From an uncultured Megasphaera sp. (GTDB lineage Bacteria > Bacillota > Negativicutes > Veillonellales > Megasphaeraceae), in assembly GCF_900539295.1 (NCBI RefSeq), contig NZ_UQBH01000005.1:41506-105505 (forward strand): DNA of 64,000 bases. Reading direction: 5' to 3'. Below the pieces are notes generated by a model. It did not search any database, was not told the DNA's origin, and saw only the letters and a program-made list of their open reading frames with translations. How positions within the stretch are numbered: the first letter of the stretch is position 1; every line of letters starts with the position of its first letter. Both the position numbers and the translations under genes were made by a program. Positions 1 to 8,361 of the stretch are shown piece by piece.

Positions 1-2
1 AT

Positions 3-833
3 AGCCGCTTGAATAACGATATTAGCAAAGGTAAAGACGCCGCTTTGAACGCCTGCCGGAAGGCCGATGGCGATAACCGAACGGACGCAGTCCCAGTGAA
101 TGCCGATATCTTTGACCTGCAGCTGAATATAGCGGTGGGGCCGCATCAACAGGCGGAACAAGACGCCGGCACTAACGGCGTTGGCAATCACGGTAGCCAA
201 GGCGGCACCGGCGACATGAAGGTCGAGGACGGCGACGAAAAACAGGCTTAGGATTACATTTACCAGTCCCGACACGATGAGTACCTTTAAAGGCATGCGC
301 GTATCGCCGACACTTCGAAAGACAGCCGATTCAAAGTTGTACAACAGGATAACCGGCAGCCCCAAAAGATAAATCCGTAAAAAGAGTACTGCCGACGGCA
401 ATACATCAGCAGGTACATTCAGAGATCCGAGAAGCGGTGCCGCCACGCCTTCCCCTGCGAGGGCTACGGCGACGCCGATGACCAAAGCCATGATGACGGC
501 TGTATGTACCGTATGGGTTACAGTCAGTCGGTCCTTACGGCCGATGGCATTGGCGATGACGACGTTGACACCCAATGCCAGTCCGATAAAAAGGTTTAGA
601 ATTAAGCCGATGATGGGGATATTAGCCCCGATGCCGGCGACGGCAATCGTATTGGCGGCCCCACTGAAATGACCGACCACGGCCAAGTCAGAAGCCAGAA
701 ACAGTTGTTCCAAAATGACCGTCGCTGCTACCGGCAAGGCAAAGAGAGGAATTTTATCCCAGAGCGAGCCGTGCAGCATGTCAATCTTAAACATTTTTTG
801 ATTTACGTGATGAATTGTATTTGTTTCTTCCAT
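3..833 (-). CDS. MATE family efflux transporter (partial, C-terminus outside window)
   Basis: I translated the minus strand from the ATG at 831-833, which follows a good AGGAG site. It gives 277 open codons running off the left edge. The product begins MEETNTIHHV and continues into repeated hydrophobic helices with typical MATE features (LEQLFLASDLAVVGHF, then NTIAVAGIGANIP, and later FRSVGDTRMP). These match the inner-membrane multidrug/Na+(H+) antiporter family, which is normally about 450 residues, so roughly 60% is present. It is transcribed divergently from the LysR gene at 963, which probably regulates it. Substrate unknown. Confidence 0.9.
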   Translation of the reverse strand, partial: MEETNTIHHVNQKMFKIDMLHGSLWDKIPLFALPVAATVILEQLFLASDLAVVGHFSGAANTIAVAGIGANIPIIGLILNLFIGLALGVNVVIANAIGRKDRLTVTHTVHTAVIMALVIGVAVALAGEGVAAPLLGSLNVPADVLPSAVLFLRIYLLGLPVILLYNFESAVFRSVGDTRMPLKVLIVSGLVNVILSLFFVAVLDLHVAGAALATVIANAVSAGVLFRLLMRPHRYIQLQVKDIGIHWDCVRSVIAIGLPAGVQSGVFTFANIVIQAA

Positions 834-858
834 AGTAAGTCTCCTCCTAACGACACTC

Positions 859-942
859 ATTATAGTGCTATCATCATTTCATAGCAAAGACCTATAAACT
901 ATCATTATCATAGTTTACAGCAATGGTACGTCATGCTACAAT
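859..942. promoter_or_regulatory. Divergent MATE/LysR promoter region with a dyad
   Basis: For the minus-strand MATE gene there is a TATAAT -10 at 859-864. For the plus-strand LysR gene, TTTACA (914-919) and TACAAT (937-942) are 17 bp apart. A perfect 8-bp inverted repeat, TAAACTAT at 895-902 and ATAGTTTA at 910-917, overlaps the LysR -35. This is the usual place for a LysR protein to repress itself and act on the divergent gene. The binding itself is inferred. Confidence 0.6.
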
Positions 943-962
943 GAACCTGAAAGGAGACTCTC

Positions 963-1841
963 ATGGATATTCGCGTCTTACGTTATTTTCTGGCCACGGC
1001 CAGAGAACAAAACATTACCCGCGCCGCTGAAACCCTGCACATTGCCCAACCCTCCCTTTCAAAACAATTGATGGAACTTGAATCTGAACTGGGAAAACAG
1101 CTATTGATACGGGGCAAGCGGCGCATCACCCTTACACCCGATGGAGTACTGCTGCGAAAACGGGCGGAAGAAATCGTCGCCCTCCTTGAAAAGACAGAGC
1201 AGGAAATCGCCTCAACGGACCAAGATATTACCGGTACTATCGCCATCGGCGGTACACCGCGCCAGGGAGTGCTTGAAGCGGCATCAGCCCTTCATCAGCA
1301 GTACCCCCACATCCGATTCAGCTTTCACGTCGGCGATGCCCCGGATATTACGGAACGGCTGGATCACGGCAGCCTGGACTTTATCGTCCTCCTCGACCGT
1401 CCGGACAAGGCTGTCTATGGTTCCCATCCCCTGCCCGATGCTTCCGTTTGGGGCCTGCTGATGAAAAGAGATGACCCGTTAACCCAAAAAACGGCGGTCA
1501 TCCCAGAAGACCTCTGCCATCGCCCCTTGGTCATCGCCCAACGAGAAGGAATTCGCCAGATGCTCTTTGCTTGGGCAAAACCAGTTTCAGACCAACTGGA
1601 CATCATTGCTACCTACAACGTCATGAATGGCACCCCTGTCCCTTTCGCCCTATACACACCGGGCCTGGTTCTGATTATCCGCGATCTCCTGTCGCCTACC
1701 ATCGATCCGGCCGTCGCCTTCCGCCCCCTCGATCCGCCCATAAAAACACAACATTACCTGGTTTGGAAACGCTACGCCGCCTTTTCAGCCGCCAGCCAGA
1801 AATTCTTAGAAACGATACACCGCCTCTATCCTCAAAAATAA
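963..1841 (+). CDS. LysR family transcriptional regulator
   Basis: The protein has 292 residues, the normal LTTR length. Residues 1-60 form the winged helix-turn-helix (MDIRVLRYFLATAREQNITR, then AAETLHIAQPSLSKQLMELE), and about 88-290 the periplasmic-binding-protein-like effector domain. An AAAGGAG ribosome site precedes the ATG. It is divergent from the MATE exporter, with a palindrome overlapping its own -35, so it probably controls itself and that exporter. The effector is not predictable. A hairpin at 1921-1972 can end the transcript. Confidence 0.93.
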   Translation: MDIRVLRYFLATAREQNITRAAETLHIAQPSLSKQLMELESELGKQLLIRGKRRITLTPDGVLLRKRAEEIVALLEKTEQEIASTDQDITGTIAIGGTPRQGVLEAASALHQQYPHIRFSFHVGDAPDITERLDHGSLDFIVLLDRPDKAVYGSHPLPDASVWGLLMKRDDPLTQKTAVIPEDLCHRPLVIAQREGIRQMLFAWAKPVSDQLDIIATYNVMNGTPVPFALYTPGLVLIIRDLLSPTIDPAVAFRPLDPPIKTQHYLVWKRYAAFSAASQKFLETIHRLYPQK

Positions 1842-1920
1842 TACATCTCCCTAGTTTATGAATTTCTCTGTTTAAAGTAATTTCTTCCTAAAAGGATTGG
1901 TTCCATAAAGATATGAGACA

Positions 1921-1972
1921 AAAAAGAAGTTATCCCTAAGTCACGGTATACATTGAGATAACTTCTTTTTAT
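1921..1972. terminator. Bidirectional intrinsic terminator
   Basis: AAAAAAGAAGTTATC (1921-1935) pairs with GATAACTTCTTTTT (1958-1971), leaving a loop of about 22 nt with A/T runs on both sides. It lies between the convergent LysR gene and the YczE-like gene. The rest of the 1842-2091 gap shows nothing I recognise. Confidence 0.7.
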
Positions 1973-2091
1973 ATACATCACTATTATGTTTTTAATAGAT
2001 GTCTGCTTGTGAGGTGCCCTCGATAGTCGAAAAATTCGCCGACTCTAAAGAGAAAAGAGCTGCTCAGTTTTTCCTTTAACCGATAGCCATC

Positions 2092-2796
2092 CTATGAAGC
2101 TTCTTTAGCCAAAACTACGGAATCCCCGTCGTGATCCGCCAAGGACAGCAGTGCCAACCGTTCGATAAAGAACAGGCGGCGGTTGAAGAAATTAACGAGT
2201 CGACCGACGGCCATGGCCGATACGATAGTCCCAACTCCGATAGCAGCAAAGGTCTGAGCACCGCCATAGAAAAGGGATAGTCCCAAGGCGATGGCGACCA
2301 ATGTCGAATCGAAGGCCACTTTGGCCGTACCCATGCGGATATTCGCAGTTTGAGCAATGGCTTTTACAATGCCGTCACCGGGGACCATGAGGACCTGCGA
2401 GGCCACTTCCAGGCAGATGCCGAAGGCCAGGACAGCACAACCGATGAGCAGGATTACTCCTGCCAGAGGCCAGGAATGTCCCTGCAGCCCCGATAAGAAA
2501 GGCATGTACAGATCGAGGGCAACGCTGAAAATAACACTAATACCTAACTGAAGTGCTTCTATAGGATGGAATTGCCGCCGCAGCAAAGCAACTTGAGCAG
2601 CAATAAACACGATATTCGCAAAAAAAGTAATCTGACCAAAGGTCCAATTCGAATACAGGCTGATAACGATAGGGACGCTTGATATGGGCGATGACCCTAA
2701 TCCGGCAACGATAATGAGGTCGATGCCCAAGGCGTTTATCAAAATGCTTAAGATAAATACGGGAATCCGAATCCCTTTATAGTGCATGCGACGCAA
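2092..2796 (-). CDS. YczE/YitT-like multipass membrane protein
   Basis: 234 residues with about five hydrophobic segments. The N-terminal stretch IRIPVFILSILINALGIDL followed by a GLGSSPISSVP motif is typical of the YczE-type membrane family (DUF6198-like). Function and substrate are unknown. It follows the MarR gene with almost no gap, so the two are co-transcribed. I keep the TTG start at 2796, which has GGGGTG 7 nt upstream; the ATG at 2787 is the alternative. A regulator plus membrane protein suggests MarR-controlled export or stress response (inference). Confidence 0.75.
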   Translation of the reverse strand: MRRMHYKGIRIPVFILSILINALGIDLIIVAGLGSSPISSVPIVISLYSNWTFGQITFFANIVFIAAQVALLRRQFHPIEALQLGISVIFSVALDLYMPFLSGLQGHSWPLAGVILLIGCAVLAFGICLEVASQVLMVPGDGIVKAIAQTANIRMGTAKVAFDSTLVAIALGLSLFYGGAQTFAAIGVGTIVSAMAVGRLVNFFNRRLFFIERLALLSLADHDGDSVVLAKEAS

Positions 2797-2798
2797 AA

Positions 2799-3227
2799 TT
2801 AATCACCCCATTTTTTTTGATTTTCAATGATTTTACGAAAGGTTTCCATGAACTGCTGCTGTTCTGCAGGGTCGATGCCCTGCCACATAAAGTCGTCGAG
2901 ACCGTAGATGATTTCGCGGATGTCCTTGGCCTTTTCCCACCCCTTTTCGGTCAGAAAAATAGACACGCCGCGCTGATCATCGGGACGGATTTCTTTGCGG
3001 ATGAGTTCCAGTTTTTCCATTCGTTTCAAAAGACTCGTCACTGTCGACTTGTCGATAATGCATTCCTGACCGATTTCTTTCTGACCGGCTCCGTCATGGA
3101 ACCACAGGTACTCTAAAATCTTAGGCTGACCGGGCATGAGGCCTTCTTGCTTGGTATAGCGGCCGATTTCCCGAGTCGAGCGATTAAATCCGATTAATAA
3201 CAAAATATGCAAAGCTTCTAAGTCCAT
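2799..3227 (-). CDS. MarR family transcriptional regulator
   Basis: 142 residues, the normal MarR size. The winged helix lies at about residues 35-105: QKEIGQECIIDKSTVTSLLK is the recognition region and IRPDDQRGVSIFLTEKG the wing, with the DxR core seen as DDQRG. It is first in a two-gene operon with the YczE-like membrane gene. Two palindromic boxes lie between its promoter and start codon (3245-3282), which implies autorepression. The ligand is unknown. Confidence 0.93.
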   Translation of the reverse strand: MDLEALHILLLIGFNRSTREIGRYTKQEGLMPGQPKILEYLWFHDGAGQKEIGQECIIDKSTVTSLLKRMEKLELIRKEIRPDDQRGVSIFLTEKGWEKAKDIREIIYGLDDFMWQGIDPAEQQQFMETFRKIIENQKKWGD

Positions 3228-3244
3228 GTCGTCGTCTCCTTTAT

Positions 3245-3317
3245 TAGTTTTAATTCAAACTAAATAGTTGTAATTCAAACTACTTTCTTATTATAGTCCA
3301 AGTATCCAAAAAGTCAA
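3245..3317 (-). promoter_or_regulatory. MarR-operon promoter with tandem 18-bp operators
   Basis: Reading the minus strand, TTGACT (3312-3317), a 16-bp spacer and TATAAT (3290-3295) form a strong promoter. Just downstream lie two direct copies of a palindromic box, TAGTTTTAATTCAAACTA (3245-3262) and TAGTTGTAATTCAAACTA (3265-3282), centred 20 bp apart (two helical turns). Size and symmetry fit two MarR dimers on one face of the DNA, covering the transcription start. Confidence 0.75.
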
Positions 3318-3348
3318 TAGACTTAAGACATCAATACTCAGAAATGGG

Positions 3349-3388
3349 CAAAAAAAATAAGCACGACGGCTGTCATAGGCCATCGTGC
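3349..3388 (-). terminator. Intrinsic terminator of the DUF3290-DUF421 operon
   Basis: On the minus strand GCACGATGGC (3379-3388) pairs with GCCGTCGTGC (3361-3370), followed at once by a T-rich tract (3349-3360). Confidence 0.9.
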
Positions 3389-3394
3389 ATCTTA

Positions 3395-4039
3395 TCAATC
3401 ATGGGAATTAGGCGGATAGGGATACAAGATGACTTCTCCGTCGAGGTATTCGGCTAAAAAGATATCCCGCGGTTCATAGCCCTGACGGGTCAATTCCTCC
3501 GTAAGCCATTCCGAATCCTTGTCGATCAGCACCAAGACGTCAGTATTGATCTGACCGTCGGCAATGATGGGAAAGCGGATGTTGTCTTCCCCCATTTGAA
3601 CGACCGTCAGCTGACCGTTTTGCTCGAGGACAGCCCGCTTGACGTCTTGGATACGCTGGACGCCCATGGCTCGCAGCTTCATCTTCAGCTCAAAGGCCTG
3701 AATGCCCGAACGCAGGCAGGTTTCGGTCTGCAGTTCCCCCTGCTCGATGAGGATGACCGGCCTCCCATCGACGAGGACGCGAATGATGCGGCTGACGGAT
3801 TTTAAGTATTTCAAGGTCATGACCAAAATCGTCCAAACGACCATGATCATGAGGAACTGGAAGATACTGATCGTATCGTTATAAATGACACCGCCGATAA
3901 TACCGCCAAGGACGTAGTTTTGTATCTGATCCAGAGCCGACGTCGGCGCCAGATTACGCTTACCCAAGAGATTAATCTGTAAAATAAGGGCCAACAGCCC
4001 CAAGCCTAGTTTAGCAAAAATCATAGAATACGGAAACAT
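3395..4039 (-). CDS. DUF421 (YetF-like) membrane protein
   Basis: 214 residues. Three N-terminal membrane segments (about residues 5-80; note INLLGKRNLAPTSALDQIQN and YVLGGIIGGVIYND) precede the soluble DUF421/YetF domain, which carries VLVDGRPVILIEQGELQ near residues 85-105. The family is widespread in Firmicutes; some members are linked to spore germination or envelope stress, but no reaction is established. It is co-transcribed with the DUF3290 gene 8 bp upstream, a pairing seen in many Firmicutes. An intrinsic terminator follows. Confidence 0.88.
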   Translation of the reverse strand: MFPYSMIFAKLGLGLLALILQINLLGKRNLAPTSALDQIQNYVLGGIIGGVIYNDTISIFQFLMIMVVWTILVMTLKYLKSVSRIIRVLVDGRPVILIEQGELQTETCLRSGIQAFELKMKLRAMGVQRIQDVKRAVLEQNGQLTVVQMGEDNIRFPIIADGQINTDVLVLIDKDSEWLTEELTRQGYEPRDIFLAEYLDGEVILYPYPPNSHD

Positions 4040-4047
4040 GGCCCCTC

Positions 4048-4500
4048 CTAGTGCGGAACGTCGACGAGTTTGACGTCTTTTTGAATTAAATAGACCCGGT
4101 TGATGCGATAGGCCGTATAACTGCTGTTAAAATCGATACGATAGTAATCGTCACGGATTTTAATCAGCATCCCGTCCTGCAGGCGCAGTGAATTGACGGC
4201 AATATCCGCCTCCGATAAGGTCATATTGTCGCTGAAGGTATCGAGAAACTGCATCATCCGCGACGTATTTTCCCTCGTTTCCCGCTGGCGGCTGTAACTG
4301 TCCCAATTGGAACCGATTAAAAATAAGCCGATCAGAAGCAGGATAATGCTCAAATCACGGTACTTCGACTGCAGTCGGTTGCGCATATATTTGGCAGTGA
4401 TGATGACCAGAGCCACTAAAATAAAGAAGATCAGGCCGTATTGAAACAAGTAACTGACCTGAGCCTGGCTTTCCAGATAAGCATAGGTATAAAACTGCAA
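4048..4500 (-). CDS. DUF3290 family membrane protein
   Basis: 150 residues. Two N-terminal transmembrane helices (about 18-36 and 50-65) precede a small soluble domain rich in charged residues (residues 75-150). The start MQFYTYAYLESQ and the two-helix layout match DUF3290, which is usually encoded beside DUF421 as here. A ribosome site (GGGGGAGCC) precedes the ATG. No function is known; a two-protein envelope complex with the downstream DUF421 protein is an inference from the fixed pairing. Confidence 0.8.
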   Translation of the reverse strand: MQFYTYAYLESQAQVSYLFQYGLIFFILVALVIITAKYMRNRLQSKYRDLSIILLLIGLFLIGSNWDSYSRQRETRENTSRMMQFLDTFSDNMTLSEADIAVNSLRLQDGMLIKIRDDYYRIDFNSSYTAYRINRVYLIQKDVKLVDVPH

Positions 4501-4582
4501 GAAGGCTCCCCCTTTCCCTTTGTTTTTCTATTGTAGCAAATCTTTTGCAAAAAAATCAACTGAAAAGACCTCGTCGAATGAT

Positions 4583-4619
4583 TAAAAAACAGCCTGCCGT
4601 CACAGACAGCAGGCTGTTT
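4583..4619 (-). terminator. Intrinsic terminator of mscL
   Basis: AAACAGCCTGC (4587-4597) pairs with GCAGGCTGTTT (4609-4619). Read on the minus strand, a T tract follows at 4583-4589. It lies about 105 bp beyond the mscL stop. Confidence 0.85.
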
Positions 4620-4725
4620 CCATCATAGCATATAACGGCCGACGATGAGCCCTTTTCCGGAATGCATCTGCATGAAAAGGCACAGTTCTATCCTTTTAAA
4701 CAGATAGATCATCGGCAGCGATGAA

Positions 4726-5178
4726 TCAGTTATTGGCAGCCGGCAATTCACTGGTGCAGTGCGGGCAGCGCGTGGCATCGTCAGCAATAGGCTGGCGGCA
4801 GAAGGGGCACAGGCGCGGATCCGCAACCGGTGCCGGTTTGGGCATCAAACGATTGAGCTGCTTGATGACGATAAAAATAGCGAAGGCAATAATTAAAAAT
4901 TCAAGAATCGTATTGAGGAAAGAGCCGTAAGCAATGACGGGGATCCCGGCTGCTTTGGCATCGGCCAAAGTTTCTACCTTTTCGCCGTTCATGCTCAACG
5001 GGATAAAGAAATCAGAAAAATCGATTCCGCCGAGGAGTACACCAATAGGCGGCATGATGATGTTATTGACAAGAGACGTAACGATCTTGCCAAAAGCACC
5101 GCCGACAACGACGCCGACTGCCATATCAAGGACATTCCCCCGCATGGCGAATTCTTTAAACTCTTTAATAAAACCCAT
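4726..5178 (-). CDS. mscL: Large-conductance mechanosensitive channel MscL with zinc ribbon
   Basis: 150 residues from the ATG at 5178; an AGGAG site sits 8 nt upstream. An in-frame GTG at 5187 would overlap that site, so I reject it. The pore-lining first helix (MRGNVLDMAVGVVVGGAFGK) and the second helix (GSFLNTILEFLIIAFAIFIV) are clear. This is the inner-membrane tension-gated channel that vents solutes on osmotic downshock. After the usual end there is a C-terminal four-cysteine zinc ribbon (CPFC...CPHC, about residues 118-140), present in only some MscL proteins. Single-gene unit with its own promoter and terminator. Confidence 0.96.
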   Translation of the reverse strand: MGFIKEFKEFAMRGNVLDMAVGVVVGGAFGKIVTSLVNNIIMPPIGVLLGGIDFSDFFIPLSMNGEKVETLADAKAAGIPVIAYGSFLNTILEFLIIAFAIFIVIKQLNRLMPKPAPVADPRLCPFCRQPIADDATRCPHCTSELPAANN

Positions 5179-5226
5179 GCTATCCACTCCTATTCAAAAA
5201 TGTAATAATGAAATATTAGTACATCT

Positions 5227-5255
5227 ATTTTATCACTACATCACAAAAAGTGCAA
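5227..5255 (-). promoter_or_regulatory. mscL promoter
   Basis: On the minus strand TTGCAC (5250-5255), a 17-bp spacer and TAAAAT (5227-5232) give a good sigma-A promoter about 50 bp upstream of the mscL start. Confidence 0.65.
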
Positions 5256-5318
5256 AAGGTTATGGAGAAATTTAGTACAATTTCTTTTAGATTCCCCAGT
5301 CGAGCCGGCAAAAGGCCG

Positions 5319-6704
5319 TTAACGGATGCCGGCCAGCTTCGCCGGGTCCATGGCCTTATCGAAATCTTCAGCCGTAACCCAACCGCTTTGAATGGCCGAT
5401 TCTTTCAGTGTCAGCCCTTCTTTGGCAGCCGTCTTAGCAATGGTACAGGCCTTATCGTAACCGACTAAGGGGACCAATCCCGTGACCAAGATCAAGGAAT
5501 TATAGAGGTTGGTCTCAATCCGTTCTTCATTGGGTTCGATGCCGACGATACAGTGCTTACGCAGGGATTCCATGCTGTCCGACAACAAGCGGATCGACTG
5601 GATAAGGTTGTAGGCAATGACTGGCATGAAGACGTTCAGTTCAAAGTTGCCCTGGCTGGCGGCGATGCCCATAGTCGCATCGTTGCCCATGACCTGGACG
5701 GCGACCATGGTGACGGCTTCGCACTGCGTCGGATTGACCTTGCTGGGCATGATGGAACTGCCCGGTTCGTTTTCGGGAATGCGGATTTCGCCAATGCCGC
5801 AGCGCGGTCCCGACGACAGCCAGCGGATGTCGTTGGCGATTTTCATGAGATCACAGGCAAGCCCTTTGAGCATGCCGTGAACGACGACCAATTCATCCTT
5901 ACTGGTCAGGGACTGGAATTTATTCGGCGCCGTATGGAAGGTCGTCCCCGTCAATTCGCTGACGATTTCGGCAAAGCGGCGGTCATAGCCCTTCGGACAG
6001 TTAATGCCTGTACCGACAGCCGTGCCGCCCATGGCCAAATCACGGAGGAAATCGACACCACAGCGGAGCATTTCTTTATTGCGTTCAATCATCCGAGCCC
6101 AGCCGCTGAATTCCTGGCCCAACGTCAAAGGCGTCGCGTCCTGAAGGTGGGTACGGCCGATTTTTACGATGTCCTTAAAGGCTTCCTGCTTATCATGCAA
6201 GGCTTTATAGAGGGCATCCATGGCGGGAAACAGCTGCTGTTCGATGAGCAGAACCCCGACCATGTGAAGACCTGTCGGGAAGGTGTCGTTCGAGCTTTGG
6301 GAATGGTTGACGTCGTCGTTAGGATGGATGCGAACTTCCTTCCCCCCTTCTTTGAGAATGTCTGCAGCCCGGTGAGCGACGACTTCGTTGACGTTCATAT
6401 TGAACTGGGTTCCGCTGCCGGTCATCCACACGGCCAAGGGGAAATTGCCGTCGAGTTTACCGGCCAGGATGTCGTCACAGGCTTTGGCAATGGCATCGGC
6501 CTTATCGGCATCGACAACGCCCAATTCTTTATTGGTCAGGGCTGCCGCCTTTTTCAAATAAGCAAAGACGGTGACCATTTCGGCGGGAATCTTTTCCGTA
6601 CCGATTTTAAAGTTTTCAAAGCTCCGCTGGGTCTGAGCCCCCCATAATTTATCTGCCGGGACCTTGATTTCTCCCATCGAGTCTCTTTCAATACGATATT
6701 CCAT
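5319..6704 (-). CDS. fumC: Class II fumarate hydratase
   Basis: 461 residues, full length for the homotetrameric, iron-free class II fumarase that interconverts fumarate and L-malate. The superfamily signature GSSIMPSKVNPTQCE is present, as are the SSNDTFPT and GRTHLQDATPLTLGQEFSGW regions and the TGSGTQFNMNVNEV segment. An AAAGGAGG site precedes the ATG. It lies 11 bp downstream of the CoA-transferase gene, so they form one transcript. In these anaerobes fumarase works in the reductive (succinate) branch of carboxylate fermentation. Confidence 0.97.
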   Translation of the reverse strand: MEYRIERDSMGEIKVPADKLWGAQTQRSFENFKIGTEKIPAEMVTVFAYLKKAAALTNKELGVVDADKADAIAKACDDILAGKLDGNFPLAVWMTGSGTQFNMNVNEVVAHRAADILKEGGKEVRIHPNDDVNHSQSSNDTFPTGLHMVGVLLIEQQLFPAMDALYKALHDKQEAFKDIVKIGRTHLQDATPLTLGQEFSGWARMIERNKEMLRCGVDFLRDLAMGGTAVGTGINCPKGYDRRFAEIVSELTGTTFHTAPNKFQSLTSKDELVVVHGMLKGLACDLMKIANDIRWLSSGPRCGIGEIRIPENEPGSSIMPSKVNPTQCEAVTMVAVQVMGNDATMGIAASQGNFELNVFMPVIAYNLIQSIRLLSDSMESLRKHCIVGIEPNEERIETNLYNSLILVTGLVPLVGYDKACTIAKTAAKEGLTLKESAIQSGWVTAEDFDKAMDPAKLAGIR

Positions 6705-6715
6705 AATATCCTCCT

Positions 6716-8269
6716 TTAAATTCCCATGGCCGACGGATAAAAAATACGAGCATCCATCATTTTGATATCGGCCGCCATGAGCGGTCTGAATTCCATTTGG
6801 GCCAGCACGTCCTTTTCAAGGTCGATGCCCGGTGCCACTTCGGTCAGCATCAGGCCCGAAGGTGTCAGGCGGAACACGGCCCGCTCGGTAACGACCAGGA
6901 CCTCTTGATTCCGAGTTGCCGCATAGGTTCCGGAAAAAGTAATCTGTTCGACGGTCTGCTTAAATTTTTTATAAGCCCCTTCGTGGTCGATGATTAATTT
7001 TCCGTCTTCACAGTGCTCCCGCAAGTGTCCTGCCGTAAAAGTCCCCATGAGAATCAATTTTTTGGTATGCTGTGCCAGATCGATGAAACCGCCGGGACCG
7101 GTAATGCGTCCATTGAACTTAGATACATTGACGTTCCCTTTGGCATCGACTTCTGCCAGCCCCAGGGCACAAATATCAAGGACGCCGCCATGGCAGATAT
7201 CCAGCATATCCACCTGCTTTAATTCCGCCTCGGCATTGATAGCCGCCCCCATATCGAGGCCCGACAAGGGAATGCCGCCGATGATGCCCGAATCAGAGGC
7301 CAGGGTCAGGCTGGGACCGAAACCTTCTTCGGCGGCTACGGCGCCGATAATTTCCGGAATGCCGATGCCAAGATTCATGACGTCGCCCTGCTTCAATTCA
7401 AGGGCAGCTCGGCGGGCACAGATTTTCCGGTTATCCAAGGGATGCGGCGGCAGTGACCGAAGGGGAATCTTTTTTTCACCGCTCAGTTCAGGCCGATAAC
7501 CCCTTGCCGCGAAGCTTTGGACGTGGTATTTAGGGCGAGGAACGACGATATAGTCGACGAGAAAATGAGGAACCTTCACCAATCGCGAATCGAGGCGGCC
7601 TCGGGGTACGACATCTTCTACCTGGACGACGACGATGCCCTTTGATTGGTGAGTTGCCGCGGCGACTTCAAACTGCTCGCCGATCATCGCTTCCCGTTCA
7701 AGGGAAATATTGCCGTCTTCATCGGCCAAAGACCCTCTGATAAAACAGATGTCGATGGGAAATGTCGGATAGTAGAGATAGTCGTCGCCATCGACGGATA
7801 TGCGGCGGACGATGTCCCTGCCCTCAGCTGCCGTCTTAGCGTTAGCCTTACTGCCGTCGAGGAGCGGGTCGGCCAGGGTATGGAGACCGATGTCGGTCCA
7901 GACCCCTTTTCTCCCGGAAGCCAGCGCTCGATACAAGGCCAAAAGGTTTCCTGCCGGCACCGTATAAACCAGGCAGTCATTAGCAGCCGCCTTGGCGGCC
8001 AATTTCTTTTCCATGCCAAAATGACTGGTGATGATCGTCCCCACGAGGCCGTCGGCAGCTAATCGGTCGCCGCCGCGGCCCCAACCGTCACTCGTTCCGG
8101 CAATTTTCACAAAAGTCAGATTACGCGGATGTCCTTCTTCAGCATATCGATCGTGGAGAGCCTTGAACAAGCCGTCAGGCGTACCGAATCCGGCCTGGCC
8201 GCCCGCAGCCAGGGTCATCTCATCGCCGACCAGGCGGGCCGCCTCATAAGGTGTGATAAATTGTACCAT
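6716..8269 (-). CDS. Family I acyl-CoA:carboxylate CoA-transferase (propionate CoA-transferase-like)
   Basis: 517 residues, the fused alpha/beta architecture of propionate CoA-transferase/YdiF-type enzymes, which move CoA between acyl-CoA and acetate or propionate through a glutamyl-CoA thioester. The oxyanion-hole region NLGIGIPE and the late motifs GTFTAGHL, TYAATRNQEVLVVTERAVF and VAPGIDLEKDVL are clear. At the position of the catalytic Glu (SENG/ESG in relatives) this protein reads S-D-S-G, Asp at residue 326. From memory Megasphaera elsdenii Pct also has Asp there, so the enzyme may be active. Strong ribosome site (GGGAGGAGG). Substrate specificity is unresolved. Confidence 0.88.
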   Translation of the reverse strand: MVQFITPYEAARLVGDEMTLAAGGQAGFGTPDGLFKALHDRYAEEGHPRNLTFVKIAGTSDGWGRGGDRLAADGLVGTIITSHFGMEKKLAAKAAANDCLVYTVPAGNLLALYRALASGRKGVWTDIGLHTLADPLLDGSKANAKTAAEGRDIVRRISVDGDDYLYYPTFPIDICFIRGSLADEDGNISLEREAMIGEQFEVAAATHQSKGIVVVQVEDVVPRGRLDSRLVKVPHFLVDYIVVPRPKYHVQSFAARGYRPELSGEKKIPLRSLPPHPLDNRKICARRAALELKQGDVMNLGIGIPEIIGAVAAEEGFGPSLTLASDSGIIGGIPLSGLDMGAAINAEAELKQVDMLDICHGGVLDICALGLAEVDAKGNVNVSKFNGRITGPGGFIDLAQHTKKLILMGTFTAGHLREHCEDGKLIIDHEGAYKKFKQTVEQITFSGTYAATRNQEVLVVTERAVFRLTPSGLMLTEVAPGIDLEKDVLAQMEFRPLMAADIKMMDARIFYPSAMGI

Positions 8270-8315
8270 CTGTACCCTCCTCCCGTCTTCGAAATGCAGG
8301 TCTTGCGCCTGCTAG

Positions 8316-8346
8316 AAAGAAAGCCCCTTTAACATAAAGGGGCTTT
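8316..8346 (-). terminator. Intrinsic terminator of the purine operon
   Basis: AAAGCCCCTTT (8320-8330) pairs with AAAGGGGCTTT (8336-8346) around a 5-nt loop. On the minus strand it is followed by a broken T run. It lies 16 bp after the purD stop and 47 bp before the CoA-transferase start. Confidence 0.85.
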
Positions 8347-8361
8347 ATAAACCGTAAGCAC

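Noticed and set aside
5553..6647. 364-codon plus-strand ORF opposite fumC
   Set aside because: It is the antisense of a clear full-length fumarase; no ribosome site and no protein-family pattern.
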